NCBI RefSeq assembly: GCF_023898315.1
Contig: NC_064619.1
Coordinates: forward strand, 483,827,376 to 483,891,375
Direction of reading: 5' to 3'
DNA from: Schistocerca nitens
Taxonomy: Eukaryota; Arthropoda; Insecta; Orthoptera; Acrididae
DNA: 64,000 nucleotides
Part shown: positions 8,921-20,375 of the stretch, in pieces
Position numbering within the stretch: position 1 is the stretch's first letter
Layout of the letters: every line of letters starts with the position of its first letter
Notes under the pieces: generated by a model
Told to the model about the DNA's origin: nothing
The model's database searches: none
Seen by the model: only the letters and a program-made list of their open reading frames with translations
Program-made: the position numbers and the translations under genes

Positions 8921-9914
8921 CTAGTCTACATCTGCGTCTACATACATACTCCGCAAGCCACTGTATGGCGCGTGGCGGAGGGTACCTGTACTACTTCTAG
9001 TCGTTCTCTGTTCCACTCCCAGAGGAGAGAAAAACGACTATCTATATGCCTGCGCACGAGCCCTAATTCGTCGCATCTTATATTCGTGAAGTGTGCGTTG
9101 GGAGCAGTAGAATCGTTCTGCAACGACTTCAAATGCCGGTTCTCTAGATTTTCTCAATACGATTCCTCGAAAACGTCACCTTCCCTCCAGGGATTCCAAT
9201 TTCATTTACCGAAGCATCCCCGTAACACTCGCCTGTTGCTCGAATCTACCGGTAACAAATCTAGCAGCCTCGGAAAGAACACTTTCCCTCCATGGATTCC
9301 AATTTGAGTTGCCGAAGCATCTCCGTAGCTAAAATGGTTCAAATGGCTCTAAACACTATGGGACTTAACTTCTGAGGTCATCACTCCCCTAGACTTAGAA
9401 CTGCTTCAACCTAACTAACCTAAGGACATCACACACATCTATGCCCGAGGCACGATTCGAACCTGCGACCGTAGCAGCAGCGTGGTTCCGGACTGAAGCG
9501 CCTAGAACCGCTCGGCCACAATGGCCGGCCATCTCCGCAGCACTCGATTGTTGGTCGAATCTACCGGTAACAAAATCTACCAGCTCGCCCTCTGAATAGC
9601 TTTGTTGTTTTCATTTAGTCCTACCTTGTCGTATCTAAAACACTCGAACAGTACACAAGAATAGATCGCACTAGTGTCCTATACGCAGTCTCCGTAACAG
9701 ATGAACCACACTTCCCTAAAATTCTCACAGTAAACCGAATTCGACCATTCACCTCCCCTACTGCAATTCCTACAAGCCTGTTCCATTTGATATCGCTTTG
9801 CAACGTATCGCCTCGATATTTAATCGACGTGATTTTGTCAAGCAGAGCACCATTAATGCTGTATACAGTGTACAGTTTTCTGCTTATTGTTTTTCCGTTA
9901 AGTTCTGAGTTCAT
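8921..9914 (-). mobile_element. Decayed 5'-truncated LINE (CR1/Jockey-like), interrupted by a SINE
   Basis: The 3' end lies at the left: CTACATCTGCGTCTACAT, then GTGGCGGAGGGTACC, which closely resembles the 3' end of the LINE at 12847. Upstream on the minus strand a frame at 9621-9914 reads ITSIKYRGDTLQSDIKWNRL and ETAYRTLVRSILVYCSS, the region just after reverse transcriptase in these LINEs. The catalytic part is missing, so the copy is truncated. The SINE at 9330-9529 splits it. Confidence 0.78.
9330..9529 (-). mobile_element. SINE family A, copy 4
   Basis: Minus-strand copy flanked by CATCTCCGTAGC (9318-9329) and CATCTCCGCAGC (9530-9541), which differ at one base. It is inserted in the decayed LINE. 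Confidence 0.9.
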
Positions 9915-11160
9915 GGATGGTATTTAAACGTTTGGAGAACTTCTTAATACGCGTTTGTGTAGAAATGCCGTTGCAGCTCGTCTGTTGCATGCAGGATGTT
10001 ACCCAAACAGACAATTTAGCAGCGTTCCATTGTTCAGTTTGATCGCCGACTGAGGGAGCGACGAACCGTGTTAGCTGATAGATGTCTGACAGGTGCAAGG
10101 AGAAGCACAGGAACCCCGGTATTTGAAGAAGACGTCACGGAACCTGTAGCTGCCAATCTAAGAAAAAGCGCACGGGAACTTGCCCACGCAGTGCATGCAT
10201 ATCACGTGTCTGGCGGATTTTGCATAACATGCAACTACGCCCATTCCACGATCAAACAATGCGTACTATGGAGGAGCCTGAATTTTAGCCACGGAAACAA
10301 TACTCACAGTGGTTCCTTCGTCAACGTGAAGCTGCCACCAATTTTCCAGATCATGTTCCGTTTATTGTCGAGTCAAATTTTACAAGGCAGGATATTTTTA
10401 ACCCCAGCAGTATCCACTAATGGGCTGTTGATAATTCTCAGTAAAAATTTTAGCTACAGTTCTTCAAGATCATCTTACTGGGCCACGCACCTTACCAGGT
10501 CCTTTGTATAGTGCATGATATTTGTATTTTTTGAAGAATGGCTTACCTGAACTCCAGGAGGAACTTTCCTTCTAGTTACGCGCTAGTTTGTGGTTTCAGC
10601 ACGACCGGTGCTCCAGCGCACACATATTTACTCGAAAATAGCCAAGCCACAGATTCTGTTCACAGTATTTGATTGTACTCTCCTGTTCTGTCACTAAAAG
10701 TTTTTCAGACTACAGAATTCTAATGTTACATTTAGTCTATCGAAACCATGAACATTGCATAGTGCTGCATTTCACAGGTTCCTTACTGTAAAATGCTCCG
10801 AATTTTACAGTTCTCAATCTTATGGTGCAACTCCTGGATGTTGCAGCCTAACTTTTCACAAAACCTTCGAAGTCTCTGGTTTAGTCCTTCCACTCAACTC
10901 AGAACCATATGGCCACTATCTGTGCTGCAGACAATGCTGCAAGCTAGTTTCCTCAGTCTTCTCTGTCAGTCAATGGCATGAACCAAGTATGACGTCATAA
11001 ACTAGACAACAAGCATTGTTTGTTCCATCGTGCGTCTCAGTCTGTGGTTGGTTGCATCCTGATCCCTAAATGGCTGTTGGAATGGCCTCTTCAACGTGTA
11101 GAATAAATCACGCGAGGCATACACACTGTCTACATTTTGATATCGTGACTCCGTAATAGT
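9915..11160. other. Mostly unassigned; possible transposase N-terminal relic
   Basis: A plus-strand frame at about 10020-10200 reads RRSTGTPVFEEDVTEPVAAN and LRKSARELAHAV. This resembles the helix-turn-helix part of the long-TIR mariner-related transposases represented at 29022-30577. No catalytic motif follows and I cannot find inverted ends. The rest of the stretch shows nothing I recognise. Confidence 0.35.
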
Positions 11161-11163
11161 TCG

Positions 11164-11480
11164 CCTCCTTAGCTCATTGGTCAGCCTTTCTGGCTAGTAT
11201 GCAGAGGACCCTGGTTGGGGGCCAGAGAATTTTCTTTGGTAGCAGGACTGGTGCGAGGTGCACTCTGTCGCGTGGGGCCAATTGAGGAACCACATGACAG
11301 AAGTAGCGGCTCCAGAGCCAAGAAACCTCACAAAGACCTAGTGAGCGATGTTCTCATCCCACGCTGCTCCACTCGGCATCCGAATAATGCCTTTGGGAGA
11401 GGATGACACGGCGGTCGATCCGTTTGTCTAGATTGGTCTGTCTGGGTCAGAACGCGGAGCTTTTTTTTTCTTTTTTTTGC
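11164..11480 (+). mobile_element. tRNA-headed SINE (family C), copy 1
   Basis: The head (CCTTAGCTCATTGGTCAGC, then GACCCTGGTTGGGGGCC in place of box B) is followed by a body with GGTGCACTCTGTCGCGTGGG, CCAATTGAGGAACCACATGA and GAGGATGACACGGCGGTCG. It ends in a T-rich tail at 11461-11480. The same order of blocks occurs at 21081-21400, and part of the body recurs behind a 5S head at 17583. Box B is degenerate, so this copy is probably silent. Confidence 0.72.
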
Positions 11481-12055
11481 ATTCTTTATTACCCTGCCTA
11501 CGATGTGTAACAGCCCTAATCGACAACCGACTTGTGCAGCAGCAGTCACAACGGTCTTGCTGAGAAGCTGGAATACGGTCGCCCCACGCCAGTGCACGTC
11601 GCGTGGTCGGCGCAGTGTCCATTAGCAGTTCCAAGTCGCACGCAGTACCATGCAGACGCTGTCAACGACGCACCGCTCTGCCTGAACCAGCCGATGGTGG
11701 GCGGTCATAAATCACACACAGATATCTAGTGTCGGCGGCGCTTAGCAAGCCGCGCCGCAGCGCCCCGCAATGTGCCGCGCTGCCGTTAATGCTCGCTTTG
11801 TGCGACTGCCCACAGACCGGCGACCGTCCGGACAATCGATGCCTCTACGTGCCAAATGCCTTCATGCAGGGCGACCCGGATGATACCATCCGGCGGTAGA
11901 GCAGATGCAAATGGTGAAAAATATCAGCTTTCCTGACTACTACAGTTTCCCTCTCAGCACAAAAAGAACTCCTATTTGCAAATCCTTTGCCCGCTGGCTG
12001 TGGAGACACGGGCTCCTTATCGTACAATAGATATGTCTTAAAAACATAAAGGAAC
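11481..12055. other. Unassigned, with a short dispersed repeat
   Basis: The segment at about 11830-11895 (GTCCGGACAATCGATGCCTC through CCCGGATGATAC) is repeated with changes at about 19275-19345. Its family is unknown to me. A GC-rich block lies at about 11735-11790. No gene is evident. Confidence 0.4.
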
Positions 12056-12918
12056 TACACTGAAGGCCAAAGAAACTGGTTCACCTACCAAATATGGTGT
12101 AGGGCCCCCGCGAGCCCGCAGAAATGCCGCAACACGACGTGGCATTGACTCAACTAATGTTGGAAGTAGTACTGGAGGGAACTGACACCATGAATCCAGC
12201 GTGGCTGTACATAAATCCGTAAGAGTAAGAGGGAGTGGAGAGCTCTTTTGAACAGTACGTTGCAAGGCATCCTAGATATGCTTAATAATGTTCGTGTCTG
12301 GGGAATTTGGTGGCCAGCGAGAATGTATAAACTCAGAAGTGTCTTCCTGGAGCCGCTCGGTGGCATTTCTGAACGTGTGGGGTGCCGCATTGTCCTGCTG
12401 AAAATGCCCAAATCCGTCGGAATGCTCAATGGTCATGAATGGATGCAGGTGATCAGACAATATGCTTACGAACGTGTCACCTGTCAGAGACGTATCAGGT
12501 TTCCAATATCACTCGAACTGCACACGCCCCTCACCATTACAGAGCCTCCTCCAGCTTGAACAATCCCCTGCTGACATGCAGGGCCCGCGGATTCATGAAG
12601 CTGTCTCCACATCCGTACACGTCCATCCGCTCGATGCAATTTGAAACGAGACTCGTCCTACCAGGCAACGTGTTTCCAGTCATCAACAGTCCAATGTCCG
12701 TGTCGACGGGCCCAGGTGAAGCGTAAAGCTTTGTTTCGTGCTGTCATTAAGAGTAAACGAATGGGATTTCGTCTCCGAAAGCCCACAGCGATAATGTTTC
12801 GTTGAATGGTTCGCACGTTGATACTTGTTGACGGCCCAGCATCGAATCTACATCTACATCTACATCTATACTCCGCGAGCCACCTTACGGTGTGTGGCGG
12901 AGGGTACCTATTGTACCA

Positions 12919-15900
12919 CTATCTGATCCCCCCTTCCCTGTTCCATTCACGAATTGTGCGTGGGAAGAACGACTGCTTGTAAGTCTCCGTATTTGCTTTA
13001 ATTTCTCTGATCTTTTCGTTGTGATCATTACGCGAGATATATGTGGGCGGTAGTAATATGTTGCCCATCTCTTCCCGGAATGTGCTCTCTCGTAATTTCG
13101 ATAATAAACCTCTCCGTATTGCGTAACGCCTTTCTTGAAGTGTCCGCCACTGGAGCTTGTTCAGCATCTCCGTAACGCTCTCGCGCTGACTAAATGTCCC
13201 CATGACGAATCGCGCTGCTTTTCGCTGGATCATGTCTATCTCTTCTATTAATCCAACCTGGTAAGGGTCCCATACTGATGAGCAATACTCAAGAATCGGA
13301 CGAACAAGCGTTTTGTAAGCTACTTCTTTCGTCGATTAGTCACATTTTCTTAGAATTCTTCCTATGAATCTCAACCTGGCGCCTGCTTTTCCCACTATTT
13401 GTTTTATGTGATCGTTCCACTTCAGATCGCTCCGGATAGTAACTCCTAAGTATTTTACGGTCGTTACCGCTTCCAATGATTTACCACCTATGGCATAATC
13501 GTACTGGAATGGATTTCTGCCCCTATGTATGCGCATTATATTACATTTATCTACGTTTAGGGAAAGCTGCCAGCTGTCGCACCATTCATTAATACTCTGC
13601 AGGTCTTCCTGGAGTACGTACGAGTCTTCTGATGTTGCTCCTTTCTTGTAGACAACCGTGTCATCTGCAAATAGCCTCACGGAGCTACCGATGTTGTCAA
13701 CTAAGTCATTTATGTATATTGTAAACAATAAAGGTCCTATCACGCTTCCTTGCGGTACTCCCGAAATTACCTCTACATCTGCAGATTTTGAACCGTTAAG
13801 AATGACATGTTGTGTTCTTTCTTCTAGGAAATCCTGAATCCAATCACAAACCTGGTCCGATATTCCGTAAGCTCGTGTTTTTTTCACTAAACGTAAGTGC
13901 GGAACCGTATCAAATGCCTTCCTGAAGTCCAGGAATACGGCATCAATCTGCTCGCCAGTGTCTGCGGCACTGTGAATTTCTTGGACAAATAGGGCGAGCT
14001 GAGTTTCACATGATCTCTGTTTGCGGAATCCATGTTGGTTATGATGAAGGAGATTTGTATTATCTAAGAACGTCATAATACGAGAACATGAAACATGTTC
14101 CATTATTCTACAACAGATTGACGTAAGCGAAATAGGCCTATAATTATTCGCATCTGATTTATGACCCTTCTTGAAAATGGGAACGACCTGCGCTTTCTTC
14201 CAGTCGCTAGGTACTTTACGTTCTTCCAGAGATCTACGATAAATTGCTGATAGAAAGGGGGCAAGTTCTTTAGCATAATCACTGTAGAATCTTACGGGTA
14301 TCTCGTCTGGTCCGGATGCTTTTCCGCTACTAAGTGATAGCAGTTGTTTTTCAATTCCGATATCGTTTATTTCAATATTTTCCATTTTGGCGTCCGTGCG
14401 ACGGCTGAAGTCAGGGACCGTGTTACGATTTTCCGCAGTGAAACAGTTTCGGAACACTGAATTCAGTATTTCTGCCTTTCTTCGGTCGTCCTCTGTTTCG
14501 GTGCCATCGTGGTCAACGAGTGACTGAATAGGGGATTTAGATCCGCTTACCGATTTTACATATGACCAAAACTTTTTAGGGTTCTTGTTTAGATTGTTTG
14601 CCAATGTTTTATGTTCGAATTCGTTGAATGCTTCTCTCATTGCTCTCTTTACGCTCTTTTTCGCTTCGTTCAGCTTTTCCTTATCAGCTATGATTCGACT
14701 ACTCTTAAACCTATGATGAAGCTTTCTTTGTTTCCGTAGTACCTTTCGTACATGATTGTTATACCACGGTGGATCTTTCCCCTCGCTTTGGACCTTAGTC
14801 GGTACGAACTTATCTAAGGCGTACTGGACGATGTTTCTGAATTTTTTCCATTTTTGTTCCACATCCTCTTCCTCAGAAATGAACGTTTGATGGTGGTCAC
14901 TCAGATATTCTGCGATTTGTGCCCTATCACTCTTGTTAAGCAAATATATTTTCCTTCCTTTCTTGGCATTTCTTATTACACTTGTAGTCATTGATGCAAC
15001 CACTGACTTATGATCACTGATACCCTCTTCTACATTCACGGAGTCGAAAAGTTCCGGTCTATTTGTTGCTATGAGGTCTAAAACGTTAGCTTCACGAGTT
15101 GGTTCTCTAACTATCTGCTCGAAGTAATTCTCGGACAAGGCAGTCAGGATAATGTCACAAGAGTCTCTGTCCCTGGCTCCAGTTCTGATTGTGTGACTAT
15201 CCCATTCTATACCTGGTAGATTGAAGTCTCCCCCTATTACAATAGTATGATCACGAAACTTCTTCACGACGTTCTGCAGGTTCTCTCTGAGGCGCTCAAC
15301 TACTACGGTTGCTGATGCAGGTGGTCTATAGAAGCATCCGACTATCATATCTGACCCACCTTTGATACTTAACTTAACCCAGATTATTTCACATTCGCAT
15401 TCGCTAATAACTTCACTGGATATTATTGAATTCTTTACTGCTATAAATACTCCTCCACCATTGGCTAAAAAAAAATGGTTCAAATGGCTCTGAGCACAAT
15501 GGGACTTAACATCCATGGTCATCAGTCCCCTAGAACTTAGAACTACTTAAACCTAACTAACCTAAGAACAACACACACATCCATGCCCGAGGCAGGATTC
15601 GAACCCGCGACCGTAGCGGTCGCGCGGTTCCAGACTGTAGCGCCAGAACCGCTCGGCCACCAGCGGCCGGCTCCACCATTGGCGTTTATCCTATCCTTGC
15701 GGTATATATTCCATTCTGTGTCTAGGATTTCGTTACTGTTCACTTCCGGTTTTAACCAACTTTCCGTTCCTAATACTATATGCGCACTATTTCCTTCAAT
15801 AAGCGATACTAATTCAGGAACCTTGCCCTGGATACTCCTGCAGTTTACCAATATTACGTTAACTTTTCCTGTTTTTGGTCTCTGAGGACGGACGTTCTTT

Positions 15901-15974
15901 ATCAACGATGCTGATGTTCTCTCTGGTAAGCCGTCAGGTATTTTATCGTTTCGCCCAAGGGGGGGTCCCTCTAA
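12919..15974 (-). pseudogene. LINE ORF2: endonuclease and reverse transcriptase, broken by a SINE and one stop
   Basis: Nicks target DNA and copies the element's RNA into it. The frame is open from about 15974, so the start lies beyond the truncation. Endonuclease: VNCRSIQGKV and GTESWLKPE before the SINE; GVFIAVKN, IGGDFNLPG (residues 96-104 of the 728-aa open frame after the SINE) and SDHKSV after it. Reverse transcriptase: FLDFRKAFDTV (about 530-540), GVPQGSVIGPLLF (588-600) and catalytic LFADDTVVY (617-625). After RILRKCD there is an in-frame TAA at about 13336. The same frame then continues as STKEVAYKTLVRPILEYCSS to REWNREGG near 12919. Apart from the SINE and that stop I see no lesion, so the copy is young. 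Confidence 0.9.
15466..15670 (-). mobile_element. SINE family A, copy 5
   Basis: Minus-strand copy with a perfect 13-bp duplication CTCCACCATTGGC at 15453-15465 and 15671-15683. It interrupts the LINE endonuclease reading frame after the sequence coding ANGG. This is the innermost layer of the 12-16 kb nest. Confidence 0.95.
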
Positions 15975-16549
15975 CCTAAATGCAGTTTGCAGAATGGTTG
16001 CACTTCTTTCACGTTGAACGATTCTCTTCAGTCGTCGTGGGTCCCGTTCCTGTAGGATCTTTCTGCGGCGACAGCGATGTCGGTGATTTCACGTTTTACC
16101 GGATTCCTGATATTCACGGTATACTCGTGAAATGGTCGTACGGTAAACACCAATTCATCGCTGCCTCGGAGATGCTGTGTCCCATGGCTCGTGTGCCGAC
16201 TACAACACCACGTTCAAACTCATTTAAATCTTGATTAACCTGCAACTGTAGCAGCACTAACCGATGTAGCAACTGCGCCAGACACTTGTTGTTTTAAATA
16301 GGCGTTGTCGATCGCAACGCGTATTCTGCATGTTTACATATCTATGTATTTGAATACGTACGCCTATACCAGTGTCTTTGGCGCTTCGGTGTAGTACTGA
16401 ATGAGGGACAAATGTGATTTAGGGAAGGATGCTCCACTATGGACGCAGAATCTATTTTACAGCAGGTAATACAAAAACGCGGAGATCATAGTACACACTT
16501 TGCTTATTCTTCTTTACCTTGCGTCTTCGTGTTCCCCAGGTGCCACGTC

Positions 16550-16815
16550 GGCATGTCTATTTACGGATTTCCATGGTTAGTTTAAGGAGTGGCTGGATGC
16601 GCTTCCCGTCGCCATACTGTTGCCACCGGGGTGTTATTCATGTGGAAGTGAGCGAAAATTTTTAAATGTTAGTGAATCGTGTAACGGAGACGATATTTAA
16701 TTACCAGCCCGGTATTCACCACCAAAAAACCACGTCCAGTGCGACCCGCACACCGCGCCTCATCGTTAATCCGCCAGGTGAATTCGTTTCGGAGCCGGCG
16801 TTGTAACGTGCACGG
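16550..16815 (-). mobile_element. Probable tRNA-like SINE (another family), degraded
   Basis: Minus-strand sequence includes GGCGGATTAACGATGAGG, GGTGGTGAATACCGGGCTGG and a distal block with CCACTCCTTAAACTAACCAT. The head region resembles family B only in the GGCGGATT area. I infer a separate degraded family. No target duplication was found and the boundaries are approximate. Confidence 0.5.
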
Positions 16816-17019
16816 CTCTGCTTCCACTGATTTAAAAAACCTGCCGTTTGACAACTTCAGTACACACCATAGAAGATAATGAAAAATCGCTGATATTCGA
16901 AACATCTAATAAGCACGATAAAAGTTTACATCAGAACACAACTATCACTCTAGACTCAACGGAAAAACCACTAATGAGATACCAGCTGACAAAGGAGTAC
17001 AATAGGGGTGTTATACTTC

Positions 17020-17223
17020 GCCGGCCGCTGTGGCCGAGCAGTTCTAGGCGCTTCAGTCTGGAACCGCGCGACCGCTACGGTCGCAGGTTCGAATCCTGCC
17101 TCGGGCATGGATGTGTGTGATGTCCTTAGGTTAGTTAGGTTTAAGTAGTTCTAAGTTCTAGAGGACCGATGACCTCAGATGTTAAGTCCCATAGTGTTCA
17201 GAGCCATTTGAAAAATTTTTTGC
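17020..17223 (+). mobile_element. SINE family A, copy 6, with clear Pol III boxes
   Basis: Plus-strand copy. It starts GCCGGCCGCTGTGGCCGAGC; box A is TGGCCGAGCAG (17031-17041) and box B is GGTTCGAATCC (17086-17096). The head resembles a tRNA with a long variable arm (Leu/Ser type). The body has GATGTCCTTAGGTTAGTTAG, and the tail ends GAGCCATTTGAAAAATTTTT. The duplication TATACTTC lies at 17012-17019 and 17224-17231. This is the best copy for reading the family structure. Confidence 0.94.
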
Positions 17224-17231
17224 TATACTTC

Positions 17232-17580
17232 CCCAACTTGTTTCAGCGTTTACATGCGTGAAACTGTGCATACTGCGTATGTAAAATACAATTTCAGAAA
17301 GGCAAACACCTAAACACGAGAACTATTTTAAACGTATTACTATATGCTGACGATGCAATGACCCGATCAGATAAAGAAGAGGGGCTTCAGAAAGTAATTT
17401 ACTCACAGAAACGTATAAGTGTGGAACTGACATGGAGATCTGAAGAGAAAAATCTAAGACAATGGATTTAATGGCGAAAAGCGAATCTGAACCAAAATAT
17501 TCATTGATCAGCAAATTTTAGAACAAATAAAACATCAGGTACTTAGGATTTTAGGTGACATATCACTTCAACTAAGTTAT
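17232..17580. other. No recognised feature
   Basis: AT-rich DNA between two SINEs. I see no gene or repeat. Confidence 0.45.
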
Positions 17581-17582
17581 AC

Positions 17583-17765
17583 TGGGTATTGTAGACTTTC
17601 GAAGTTAAGCGCTGTCGCTCGTGGCCGGTACTTAGATGGGTGACCACCCGGATCGCCATGCGCCGTTGCCATTTTTCGGGGTGCACTCAGCCTCGTGTTG
17701 CCAATTGAGGAGCTACATTTCCCACAGAGCCGGTCAACAGTCTTCACAATGGCGATAATGCCTAA
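17583..17765 (+). mobile_element. SINE with a 5S rRNA-derived head
   Basis: CGAAGTTAAGCGCTGTCGC, then GGTACTTAGATGGGTGACC, matches the middle of eukaryotic 5S rRNA in order and spacing, including the internal C-box region, followed by CGCCATGCGCCGTTGCC. The first third of 5S is missing or degraded. Directly after comes GGTGCACTCAGCCTCGTGTT and CCAATTGAGGAGCTACAT, the same body block found behind a tRNA head at 11240-11300. It is therefore a SINE, not a 5S gene. It has no clear target duplication and probably lacks a working promoter. Confidence 0.8.
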
Positions 17766-17999
17766 GACTTGAATTTAATCACCGGACAAATGGCAATCAT
17801 CTTTTTTTTCATCAATACTGTCACTGATAAAGACACGTTTACCCGGAGTGGAATCAAAAGCACACGTAATAATCGTCGATGTTCGCAGAAAAATCCACAC
17901 GCTGCAGTGGAAACCAATTTACGAGTTCGTTTTCGACCAATTTATGGTGCGGTATGATCGGTAACATGTAAATAGGTTTCAGTTATTTTAGAAGACCGA

Positions 18000-18700
18000 A
18001 TGACGGGATAGAATTACTTGCAATTTTTTTGTTGCTGTAAAATTTGATTGTTGAACACCTTGTGGACTTTCCTTCGACCATACAGACTGCCATATACTTC
18101 TAGCATACGCAGCCCCTACACATTTTGCGCAACGTGCGAGGGAACGTCTCATCCGCACTTAAACCTAATCACTGGTTTGCTCGTGGTTGGCACAATTAAC
18201 TGGCCACCAAGATCGGCAGACCTTGCAACATTAGGTTTTTTTATTGGGCTGCAATAAATTCTTAGGTGTACAAATGAAAGGTAAATATGCGAGATAGCCT
18301 TGTTGGTCGCATCATGGATGCTGATACCCTCATTAGGCAAGGAGTTGAAGCTCTCAGACAAGCAAGACAACATGTTATCCCAAGAGTTCATTAATGCGCT
18401 GAAACTGATGGTGGGATATTCGAACGCTTGTTGTGAACCGTACAAGGGCTATAATGTGACGTGTACGACAATGTTTGGAGGCGAATGTGTTAAAAATTCG
18501 TATTTTTCAATTGATACATTGTAAAGTAAATGTTGTAATGTTTACGAACTACTGTACGTGTGTACACCCGATAGTGTATTAAATGAGTTTTATCTCGGAA
18601 ACCATTCGGAACAGGGCTATTGTCCATGTAAAGTTTTATGCTTCAAATGATCGTTCCTATCATATTCCTGAATATTGACCATTTGTTCTGGCACACCCTG
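18000..18700 (+). pseudogene. Transposase relic of a mariner-related element
   Basis: At about 18184-18240 the frame reads INWPPRSADLATLGFF, the region around the third catalytic residue in the same group of transposases as 29022-30577. Downstream similarity is poor. The stretch ends with GGCACACCCTG at about 18690-18700, which resembles the inverted end of that group (CACCCTG). I could not find the partner end on the left, so it is a 3' fragment. Confidence 0.5.
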
Positions 18701-18739
18701 CAGAAATTAGGTTCGGTAAATTCAGCCAGGCCAGTCGAA

Positions 18740-19160
18740 CAGTTAACAGAAATTAAAAAAAAAGTAGGAAACATATTCAGATTAAATTGTACAAAACTGT
18801 TGGAGTCCGCTCGCTGCTGTGTGGAAGCGAGACCTCGATGTTTACTAAACAGAAATAAAGCTGTATTCAGGCAGAAGAAATGAAATTCCTGAAAAGAGTT
18901 AAAAATTGCACAACAGCAGACAGACTAACGAACTAAGATGTTAGAGAAGAACCAAAACATTTTAGTCTAAATGATAAAATTCTAAATCGTAGATGAAAAT
19001 AGAATGAACACGTAGAAAGAATGGAGAGTCAGATACTCCCTTTGAGGGGTAGGAATTATAAGTGTCAAGGAAGAAGAGATAGAGGAAGACCCGGAAAAAA
19101 TGGGTACTGTAACAGGTAATTTTGCCCAATGTCTGAAGAGAAGAAGGAGAGGAAGATATT
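18740..19160 (+). pseudogene. LINE C-terminal relic
   Basis: The translation, with frame changes, gives AEMKFLKRVKNCTTADRLTN, then LNDKI, EHVERMESQILPLRG and CQGRRDRGRPGKN. This arrangement matches the region after reverse transcriptase in RTE-like LINEs (compare KIRWVDHVTNEEVLNRIGEK at 53.6 kb). It comes from a family that differs from both RTE families elsewhere in the window. Heavily mutated. Confidence 0.55.
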
Positions 19161-19439
19161 TCTCGTCCAAGAATAAATGTTATTTAAAAGAAGGGACAGA
19201 AGGGGCTACAACCGAGTAAGCAGTTAAAGGAATCAATGTATATTGATCAATCAAAAACAGATTAAATACGACAGTCGACTGTCCGGACAACCGAAGCCTC
19301 TACATACCGAATACCCACCTACAGGGCGAGCTGGATGATACTCTCAATATGGTCTACGGATATGGTACAACGAGTGAAAGAGGGAAATGACCGGTTGAAT
19401 TCTGCCATAACTTTCATCTAGTAATAGCGGCTACTCTGT

Positions 19440-20375
19440 TCCAAGGATCACAAGAGTAGGAGGTATATTAGAAAAAGGCCGGGAGTTACGGTAAGATTTC
19501 AGTTAGATTACGTAGTGGTCAGGCAGAGATTCCAAAAACAGACGTTGGATTGTAATGCGTACCCGAGGGCAGATATAGAGACTCAGATTACATATGGATT
19601 GAGAGTAATCCGCAAAAACGAGAACAGCCAGAAACTGAACATCAACATTGGTGATCACGAAGTAGATGAAGTATTCTGCTACCTAGGAGCAAAATACCCC
19701 ATGACGGATGGAGCAAGGAGCACATAAAATGCAGATTAGCATTGGCAAAAAGGGCACTCCTGACCAAGACAAGTCTACTAGTATTAGATAAATGGCTTAA
19801 TTTGAGGAAGTAATTTCCAAGAATGTAGGTCTGGAACAGAACAGTGTATGGTAGGGAAACATGGATTGTGAGATAACCGGAACAGAAGAGAATCGAAGTA
19901 TCTGAGATGCGGTGCTACAGATGAATGTCGAAACTTAAATGGACTGATAAACTAAGCAATTAGGAGATTTCGCGCAGAATCGGCGAAGAAAGGAAAATGT
20001 GGAAAACACGAAGAAGAAGAAGAATGAACAAAATAGAGACATCATGGAATAACTTCCATGGTACTAGAAGGTGTGTGGTTTGTGTAGAGTGAACGGGGAC
20101 CTAGAAACGAAGGAGAGGCTTCGTCCCCGCCGTAGCCCTCAGTGGTTCACAACAGGCTACAGCAGTCCACTCACCCCATCGCCGCCCCACACCGAACCCA
20201 GGATTATTGATGGTACTAGAGAGTACAGTAGAGGGTAAAAACTATAGAGGAAGACAGAGAATGGAATAAATCCAGTAAATAATTCAGGCCGTAGGTTGTT
20301 AGTCTGAGATGAAGAGGTTGGCACGGAGAGGAATTCGTGGCGGGCAGCATAAAAATAGTCAGAAGACTGATAACT
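19440..20375 (+). pseudogene. RTE-like LINE relic (family 2), 3' part
   Basis: An endonuclease remnant, RFQLDYVVVRQRFQKQTLDC, is followed with a gap by YLGAKYPMTDGARST, then the C-terminal domain (RIEVSEMRCYR, RIGEERKMWKT). The 3' end, GAGGAATTCGTGGCGGGCAG to CAGAAGACTGATAAC, matches the reverse complement of 60100-60180. Reverse transcriptase is largely deleted. A SINE at 20069-20209 splits the C-terminal region. Confidence 0.72.
20069..20209 (-). mobile_element. SINE family B, 3' part only
   Basis: Minus strand; includes GGTTCGGTGTGGGGCGG and GGACGAAGCCTCTCC, and ends near the GTCCCCGTTC block. A perfect 11-bp duplication ATGGTACTAGA at 20058-20068 and 20210-20220 shows that it inserted already 5'-truncated. 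The host is the RTE relic. Confidence 0.87.

Larger units (their letters stand above)
12847..15976 (-). mobile_element. LINE (APE-type non-LTR retrotransposon), nearly complete ORF2
   Basis: The element is inserted in the Tc1-like relic. Its 3' end is at the left with TCTACATCTACATCTACATC, the (GATGTA)n tail in sense orientation, and GTGTGGCGGAGGGTACC in the 3' untranslated region. The 5' end stops near 15976, inside the coding region, so the copy lacks ORF1 and any promoter. Endonuclease and reverse transcriptase domains are clear. The clade looks like CR1/Jockey but I cannot fix it. One SINE has inserted in the endonuclease domain. Relatives or fragments lie at 3764, 8921, 27565 and 59615. 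Confidence 0.92.
12058..16391 (-). mobile_element. Decayed Tc1-like transposon split by a LINE
   Basis: The left end CACTGAAGGCCAAAGAAACT and the right end inverse (AGTGTCTTTGGCGCTTCGGTG) are matching inverted ends flanked by TA at 12056-12057 and 16392-16393. On the minus strand the transposase reads FQQDNAAPHTFRNATERL and SRWPPNSPDTNIIKHI at 12272-12460. The catalytic Glu of the usual IIEHI motif is Lys here, and the frame is broken in several places. The N-terminal part lies right of the LINE at about 15978-16230. Without the LINE (12847-15976) the element would be about 1.2 kb. Confidence 0.88.

Noticed and set aside
17031..17100. Genuine tRNA genes in the SINE heads
   Set aside because: Each is attached to the same body and tail and flanked by target duplications; stems do not close well.
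17583..17680. 5S rRNA gene
   Set aside because: The first third is missing or unrecognisable, and a SINE body is fused directly after it.
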